From the NCBI GenBank assembly GCA_000320545.1, contig ADNK01002953.1, positions 55,001 to 108,283 on the forward strand: a stretch of DNA of 53,283 nucleotides, in the 5' to 3' direction. Both the position numbers and the translations under genes were made by a program. Below the pieces are notes generated by a model. That model was not told the origin of the DNA, did not search any database, and saw only the letters and a list, made by a program, of their open reading frames with translations. Shown piece after piece: positions 45,944-53,283 of the stretch. Numbering within the stretch: position 1 is the stretch's first letter; each line of letters starts with the position of its first letter. The stretch is from Bigelowiella natans CCMP2755 (lineage: Eukaryota > Cercozoa > Chlorarachniophyceae).

Positions 45944-48900
45944 GGGCCTCCTCTTCGACCCGATCACCTACGGTCTTCGCATGTGCTAATCTATTCACAG
46001 TTGCAACTTTAAGGTCTTTAGTCGTGTAAGCTATGAGTGCATTGCTTGTTGTATTCATCGTGTTCAATATAAGAGTACTATCCAGACATAGCCGCTTATC
46101 ATGGTTGACAACTATGTATTATCACAGCGACTACACCTCATACACGTTGAACTCATATACCAATGGGATCGACTGCACGTGGGTGGTGCGAGGAACATCT
46201 CTTCAAGTCCAGAACTTCGAGAGCGAGACAAATTCAGGGTTTCTTGATATTTGGAATCATCACGATCCTACGAGAGTATCTCAGACCACCTTGTCTTACA
46301 CTGGGAGTCCTCAGCAGAGCGAGTTCTCTTTGGTCAACAGTACTGATGGATACTTCACAATATGGTGGGAGACAACTGGAACCCAAACCAAGTAAGGATC
46401 TATGACGATGACATGATCACGTGCACTTGGGTGATATGTCACTGTTTGATGTGTGTGTTGCATAGTTTCAATCCGTGGACATTCTTTGTGAGATCGGCAC
46501 CGGTTTCCCAGTCTGTGACCTCCTCGCCTGTTTCTCAGCCTGTGACTTCCTCACCTGTTTCTCAGCCTGTGACCTCCTCACCCGTTTTCCAGCCTACCTC
46601 CTCACCCGTTTTCCAGCCTACCTCCTCACCCGTTTTACCTCCATCCCCCTCGCCCGTTGTCCAAACAACCTCTTCACCCGCTGTGCAACCATCCCGTTCG
46701 CCGACGGTCCCCGCATGTGCTAATCTATTCACAGTTTCAACTTTCAGGTCTTTAGTCGTGTAAGCTCTGAGTGTATTGCTTGTTGTAATCATCGTGTTCA
46801 ATATAAGAGTGTTATCCAGACATAGCCGTTTATCATGGTTGACAACTATGTATTATCACAGCGACTACACCTCATACACGTTGAACTCATATACCAATGG
46901 GATCGACTGCACGTGGGTGGTGCGAGGAACATCTCTTCAAGTCCAGAACTTCGAGAGCGAGACAAATTCAGGGTTTCTTGATATTTGGAATCATCACGAT
47001 CCTACGAGAGTATCTCAGACCACCTTGTCTTACACTGGGAGTCCTCAGCAGAGCGAGTTCTCTTTGGTCAACAGTACTGATGGATACTTCACAATATGGT
47101 GGGAGACAACTGGAACCCAAACCAAGTAAGGATCTATGACGATGACATGATCACGTGCACTTGGGTGATATGTCACTGTTTGATGTGTGTGTTGCATAGT
47201 TTCAATCCGTGGACATTCTTTGTGAGATCGGCACCGGTTTCCCAGTCTGTGACCTCCTCGCCTGTTTCTCAGCCTGTGACTTCCTCCCCTGTTTCTCAGC
47301 CTGTGACTTCCTCACCCGTTTTACCTCCATCCACCTCGCCCATTGTCCAAACAACCTCTTCACCCGTTGTGCAACCATCCCGTTCGCCGACGGTCCCCGC
47401 ATGTGCTAATCTATTCACAGTTTCAACTTTCAGGTCTTTAGTCCTATAAGCTATGAGTATATTGCTTGTTGTAATCATCGCGTTCAATACAAGAGTACTA
47501 TCCAGACATAGCCGTTTATCATGGTTGACAACTATGTATTATCACAGCGACTACACCTCATACACATTGAGCTCATATACCAATGGGATCGACTGTACGT
47601 GGGTGGTGCGAGGAACATCTCTTCAAGTCCAGAACTTCGAGAGCGAGACAAATTCAGGGTTTCTTGATATTTGGAATCATCACGATCCTACGAGAGTATC
47701 TCAGACCACCTTGTCTTACACTGGAAGTCCTCAGCAGAGCGAGTTCTCTTTGGTCAACAGTACTGATGGATACTTCACAATATGGTGGGAGACAACTGGA
47801 ACCCAAACCAAGTAAGGATCTATGACGATGACATGATCACGTGCACTTGGGTGATATGTCACTGTTTTGATGTATGTGTTGCATAGTTTCAATCCGTGGA
47901 CATTCTTTGTGAGATCGGCACCGGTTTCCCAGTCTGTGACCTCCTCGCCTGTTTCACAGCCTGTGACTTCCTCACCTGTTTCTCAGCCTGTGACCTCCTC
48001 ACCCGTTTTCCAGCCTACCTCCTCACCCGTTTTCCAGCCTACCTCCTCACCCGTTTTACCTCCATCCCCCTCGCCCGTTGTCCAAACAACCTCTTCACCC
48101 GCTGTGCAACCATCCCGTTCGCCGACGGTCCCCGCATGTGCTAATCTATTCACAGTTTCAACTTTCAGGTCTTTAGTCGTGTAAGCTCTGAGTGTATTGC
48201 TTGTTGTAATCATCGTGTTCAATATAAGAGTGTTATCCAGACATAGCCGTTTATCATGGTTAACAACTATGTATTATCACAGCGACTACACCTCATACAC
48301 GTTGAACTCATATACCAATGGGATCGACTGCACGTGGGTGGTGCGAGGAACATCTCTTCAAGTCCAGAACTTCGAGAGCGAGACAAATTCAGGGTTTCTT
48401 GATATTTGGAATCATCACGATCCTACGAGAGTATCTCAGACCACCTTGTCTTACACTGGAAGTCCTCAGCAGAGCGAGTTCTCTTTGGTCAACAGTACTG
48501 ATGGATACTTCACAATATGGTGGGAGACAACTGGAACCCAAACCAAGTAAGGATCTATGACGATGACATGATCACGTGCACTTGGGTGATATGTCACTGT
48601 TTTGATGTGTGTGTTGCTTAGTTTCAATCCGTGGACATTCTTTGTGAGATCGGCACCGGTTTCCCAGTCTGTGACCTCCTCACCCGTTGTGCAACCATCC
48701 CGTTCGCCGACGGTCCCCGCATGTGCTAATCTATTCACAGTTGCAACTTTAAGGTCTTTAGTCGTGTAAGCTATGAGTGCATCGCTTGTTGTAATCATCG
48801 TGTTCAATATAAGAGTACTATCCAGACATAGCCGTTTATCATGGTTAACAACTATGTATCATCACAGCGACTACACCTCATACACGTTGAACTCATATAC

Positions 48901-49752
48901 CAATGGGATCGACTGCACGTGGGTGGTGCGAGGAACATCTCTTCAAGTCCAGAACTTCGAGAGCGAGACAAATTCAGGGTTTCTTGATATTTGGAATCAT
49001 CACGATCCTACAAGAGTATCTCAGACCACCTTGTCTTACACTGGGAGTCCTCAGCAGAGCGAGTTCTCTATGATCACCAGTACTGATGGATACTTCACAA
49101 TATGGTGGGAGACAACTGGAACCCAAACCAAGTAAGGATCTATGACGATCACATATAACGATCACATAATCAGGTGCGCTTGGATAATGTGTCACTGGTT
49201 GATGTGTGTGTTGCTTAGTTTCAATCCGTGGACATTCTTTGTGACCTCCTCACAGCCAATTCCGATGCCAACCCCCATTACAGCTTCCCCAGTTCCGGTA
49301 GCGAATTGCTGATGTGTGCTTTGATTGAGGGTGATCATGTTACTCGTTGAGAATAAACAACAACATTGTGTTCTACTTGCGACCCCCCCCCTTATCCCCC
49401 TCCTACTTTGATGTATCAGGTTCCTACAGCCATCTCCCCGACTACAATGGCGCCTGTCTCCGTACATCAAGTACTCAGCGCAAACTCAATTTTCCAGCTT
49501 GGAGGGCCACAATCGTATACACCGACTGTACCCTTCCATGAGAATATCGTCCTCAATTCAGCGTTCGGCGACGTATTCAGAATACGAGGGTCTGCGATGT
49601 GAATTTTGTGTACTGTGTGTGCTGACTTTATTGCTCGCGCGCGCGCGTGTGTGTGTACGTTGTGCTGTGCTGTGTGATAAAGAGACAAGAATACACACAT
49701 TTCACACGCAAGCACACACACACACACAGAGAGAGAATATAAACTTATGTGA

Positions 49753-49786
<34 letters not shown>

Positions 49787-52700
49787 AAGAGAGAGAGGTA
49801 AAGAGAGAGAGTATGAATGTATGAATGTATGAATTCAAGTTTTGAGTGTGTTTGTGTGTGTTTGTTGGTTTGTGTTTTATTTCAAACCTCAGTTCTGGGA
49901 ATAGCACAATTATCTGCTTCAAAGATCCCTCGGGAAATTTCAGTGCTACCCCCCCCCTTATGCCTTGGATAAGCGCCAATACTACCTTCCCCATCCTTCC
50001 CAATCAAGCTCAGGACTCCTCGTATTCCATCATTATCGAGGAAGTTGACCTCGATTTCTTCGGCTGCAGTACCTTTAACGCGCCACAAACGCTCATAATC
50101 CGCAATGTCAACATCACGAATATCCTGTGGTTTGGAGGCTTCCTAGTCGCCAACGGTGATTGCATGCCATTAGTTGGACAGGGGGGGAGGGGTGGGGGGG
50201 GGGGGAATAGGAAGATAGGAAGCATCTACGTAATCTTGATGATGTTGACCGTGTGTGTGGTCTGCACCTAAGGGAACTCAACATTGATTCTGGACAATGT
50301 GAACGTGAGAAACGGCGAGCTTGGAAACAACCTTCCTCTCGCACAGCAAGTTCTGAGCATATATCATGGGATCAACCAATTCCCCAGTCCCCCTGCGGGT
50401 GTCGACCCGGTAAGTAACCGAAACAAGCCATGACAGACATGTATGTGGAAGTCCAATGGACCCTCTGATGCGCCCAACAATCATTCGCATAATAGGAGGT
50501 GTTCCACACACCGTGGCTCGCTAACATCAAGGGCAACGACTCGGTGGTGGAGATCCAAAACTCAAACTTCGCAGCAATCAAGGTATGTAATAATGCGGAC
50601 GAGGAACTGACTTGAAAGAGATAAAAGTTGATTTCCTCTTAAATAAGAAATATAACAGTATGCACGTGCCGTGGGTAGGTCTCTCAGAGTCTCTTCAACT
50701 TGGCCGCATCGAACGTCGACTTCCGCTTTATCGGCAACACAGTGAGCGACATCTTAGGCTCGTTCAAAGGCGTTCTGTCTTCGGATACGCAATGCATGTG
50801 CTATGACTCCTCCAAATGTCTGTTCCAACCCGACACGCAGTTCTGCTCACCGTCCACACCGCCAGTACCATGGGGCTACGAGGCGTACGCTTCTTCGCTG
50901 TTCTTCGTCACCGGTATTAAGACCCGCTTTCTGGTGAGAAACAGTGTGTTCTCTAACGTACGAGGGTTCAAAAATGCTGTGCTGAGCTATTTGGCCTTTT
51001 CTGTGGATCCCGCAATGAGTTATTTCAGCCCGACGGAAAGCGACTGTGATATACGGCTAGAAGGCGTCGTTGTGCGAGACTTCAGCTTTGGGCTGCTGGA
51101 CTCTCTTATGAATCATACGCAGGACGTCTCCAGTGCAGTCCCTGTGATCTACCTCTACGGTCTTCGTGACACCATCCACATCGATGGTTTTGTGCTATCT
51201 GGTGAGCGGTCGGAGGCTGTCAACAACGATCTTGCAGACCACGTATTTCTCCAACAGAGCAGCATGTCTGGTGTCGTTCGGGTAAACGGACTTGCCGTCG
51301 AGGACGTCAATGTCACACACATCGTCCTCTACAAGCCTCCAGTCTTTGGCTCATCCGGCTCAGATCAGTCTTCGCATCTCCTACGAGGGGTGCGACTTAC
51401 TCGGGTGAACCCGTACATCAAGGGACGTACAAAGCTATACACAAATGGCAGTTTCGTATTCTTCTTCAAGGCAGGGACTGGGCAATATGACCCGACGGAC
51501 GGGCCGAAGAACATCACTATCGAGGAAGCCTTTTTACGCGATTCCGCGATGGGGTTAGTGTCATTCGCGCAGTCACTATCGAGAGAACAACTAAATACTG
51601 CCATCGTCGTGGCTATTAAGAACGTGCACGTTGCCGGTCGCGTGCGCTGGCCATGCATTTCTTTGAAAAAAGCGATGTTTACACTCGACCCGTTCAATCT
51701 TACCATTGAGAATGCGCTGTTTGAAGGCGAGCAAGGGATGACAGGCTGGCAGACGGAGGGTAGCTTGATTGAGGTCGAAGGCACAATAGCCCTCACAACC
51801 CTGATAGGGAAAAATATCACAGTGCGAAATATTGTCAAGAATAGCAACGTCTTGACCTCCATGCTCATCACGTTGATGCCGAACTCTATCACTACAATGC
51901 GCCAAGGAGCAGTGTTTTTGGAGCAGATTCAAATGGAGAACATCCAACGTCTCGGAATTATATATGCTCGTGGCTTCAAGGTGGGTGAGAACAAGGAGGG
52001 CAAGGGGGGGGGGGGGATGTGCAAGTGGGAGTTTTGGATTGGCGAGTGGAGAGAAGCTATTCCCTGCGATATCATGTAAAAGATAATATCCATTTAGCAC
52101 CTTTTTGTAGCTTTTCTCATTGCATACTCGTAGTCAGAAATGTGTGCACAACGACCTCCTTTCGGTTTTTCCCCTCCAATCAATCTTGGTGATTGGAGGA
52201 ACCACTGACGCTTTTGCTGCTGTACTTGGTAGGACCTAGATGTCACGGTCAAAGATTCGAGATTCCATAATATCAGCTTTCAAAACCCTATCGTAGACTT
52301 TAGTGGTATCCAATATGAGCATAATGTGCTGTTTGAGAACACGCACTTCGAGGGCATTACAGTGACTTCCTCCATATTCAAATGGTAGCTAACAAAAAAA
52401 TTATTTTAAGAAAATGACAAAAGAGAAAGAATGAGACATATCTCAAGAGGCTACTTCATACCTGTCGGTTTTGCTCTCTGCGGTACTCTCCTTTTAGCAA
52501 GGTGCAGCGGCAGAGAGCTGACGACTGGTCCCCTCCGTGATTTCGCGCATAAACAATGCCCAATTATTTCAATGTGGTTTTAGATCGTCGTAATCCCTGT
52601 TTTTCCCTCCAACACCCACCTCCCTTTGCTTGCGTATTCGTAATATCTCATGGGACTGATGATGAAAAATCGCCCTTGAGTGAGGGTGGTACTGCCAGCA

Positions 52701-53019
52701 GACAGCTTACGACGCCAGAGGCGGTGCCGTCTTTCAGATGACTTTCTTGTCCCCCTCACTATTTTCCTACATAAAAGGTTGCATAGCCCGCTTGTAGCTC
52801 CTCCCAATGCTGTCACCAAGCCTATTATATTTCGCAATATCACGGTGAGATCGACCAAATGGAACTACGCCTTTGCTTTCGTCGATTGGCAATCCTCAGT
52901 ATACTCGTGGGTCACTGTTGAAAGCTCGCGATTCTATGACAACAGAGGCCAAGTAATGTCAAGATTCAGACATAAATTTAGATTATGAGTATACGTTTAT
53001 ATTAAATATGTACACATAA

Positions 53020-53057
<38 letters not shown>

Positions 53058-53283
53058 TTATTTTACATGAGATACAGTGTGTACATATTTGTGTTTATGT
53101 GCGCGTTGAATACGATCTGATTCATAATCCCTCCCCTCCGCTCCCCCCCCCCTCTGCTCTCTCCTTCTTAGGATGCCGCCCTCAGTGTGCACGGCTCATA
53201 TAACCTCAGAGTGGATGGATGTAAGTTTGTCAACAATATTTGCGAACAAGGAGGTGCGGATGAGTGTGTTCAGCGATATCTCC
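45944..53283 (+). CDS. Surface protein: five CUB-like modules plus parallel beta-helix (3' truncated by window)
   Basis: Probable secreted or surface protein. A linker exon (45944-46013) is followed by five near-identical CUB-like exons (46128-46391, 46862-47125, 47548-47811, 48283-48546, 48868-49131), alternating with Pro/Ser/Thr linkers (46466-46747, 47200-47433, 47887-48168, 48622-48753, 49219-49297). Each module has a Cys in PACANLF, then DYTSYTLNSYTNGIDCTW, then NFNPWTFFV, fitting a one-disulfide CUB domain. Then 49420-49589, 49893-50155, 50273-50409, 50496-50582, 50688-51980, 52233-52384, 52778-52952 and 53172-53283 (window end) encode repeated short strands such as NSTLILDNVNVRNGELG and PIIFRNITVRS, typical of right-handed beta-helix proteins, with many N-glycosylation sites. 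All phases agree under the single-gene model. Exon 50688-51980 is unusually long. No 5' signal peptide or 3' end is visible. Confidence 0.75.
46014..49131 (+). repeat. Tandem array of five CUB/linker units
   Basis: Unit spacing, measured at a shared ATGGTTGACAAC or ATGGTTAACAAC word (46101, 46835, 47521, 48256, 48841), is 734, 686, 735 and 585 bases. Exons and introns are nearly identical between units. Length differences lie almost entirely in the number of 'PVSQPVTSS'/'PVFQPTSS'-type linker repeats. Linkers 1 and 3 are both 282 bases, linker 2 is 234 and linker 4 is 132. Confidence 0.92.
49741..49816. repeat. (GA)n/poly-G tract followed by (GTATGAAT)n
   Basis: GA array with a G run, then three copies of an 8-base GTATGAAT unit, in the intron before exon 49893-50155. 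Confidence 0.9.
53021..53054. repeat. (AC)n microsatellite
   Basis: AC repeat in the intron before the last visible beta-helix exon. Confidence 0.95.

Noticed and set aside
46014-49131. CRISPR-like array
   Set aside because: The repeats are 585-735 bases, coding, and contain introns; there are no short direct repeats with unique spacers.

Overview
The window is eukaryotic nuclear DNA from an intron-dense protist-like genome. Most genes are chains of short exons (15-130 bases) with GT-AG introns of about 80-900 bases. The introns are packed with (AT)n, (AC)n, (CT)n, (GA)n, trinucleotide and poly-G/C tracts. No bacterial operons, Shine-Dalgarno signals, insertion sequences, CRISPR arrays or tRNAs were seen. 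The gene set (EF-hand proteins, a kyphoscoliosis/transglutaminase-like protein, eIF1A, a Zeta-toxin-type kinase fused to EF-hands, a crinkler/RHS-type ATPase-nuclease, CUB and beta-helix surface proteins) fits a free-living or parasitic protist such as a rhizarian or stramenopile, but the lineage cannot be fixed from this sequence.

Layout: 42-5224 (-) is a coiled-coil protein whose 15 exons join in frame. 6319-11212 (+) is a three-EF-hand protein of 18 exons. About 12146-19489 (+) is a KY/hillarin-type transglutaminase-like protein. 20600-20995 (-) is intronless eIF1A. 21880-24174 (+) is an HNH-like zinc protein. 24677-27039 (-) is a secreted orphan and 28090-28858 (+) a small orphan. 29628-30371 (-) is a C-terminally anchored membrane protein. 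30779-31708 (+) is an intronless polyproline-WH2-like dual-specificity phosphatase. 31722-31947 is a stray copy of one exon of the gene at 35-45 kb. 32797-34721 (+) is a crinkler/RHS-like protein broken by a one-base frameshift. 35499-45350 (-) is the EF-hand/Zeta-toxin-domain gene of 28 exons. 45944 to the window end (+) is a cell-surface gene with five tandem CUB-like modules followed by a parallel beta-helix.

Exons were assigned by hand from open frame, GT/AG sites and phase. Where all phases agree (coiled-coil, EF-hand, Zeta, secreted orphan, CUB/beta-helix) the models are strong. The 5' ends of several genes, the middle of the KY gene near 15.3-16.3 kb and the 5' part of the HNH gene are unresolved.

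Genes alternate in strand. The convergent (3'-3') intergenic stretches share an odd GCATGC/TAGCTA-rich composition and a dispersed motif, while the divergent promoter stretches are almost free of microsatellites. Other points of interest are the tandem CUB exon array, the duplicated P-loop exon with G-to-A-biased differences, the lost catalytic cysteine in the KY protein, and the A10 frameshift in the crinkler-like gene.
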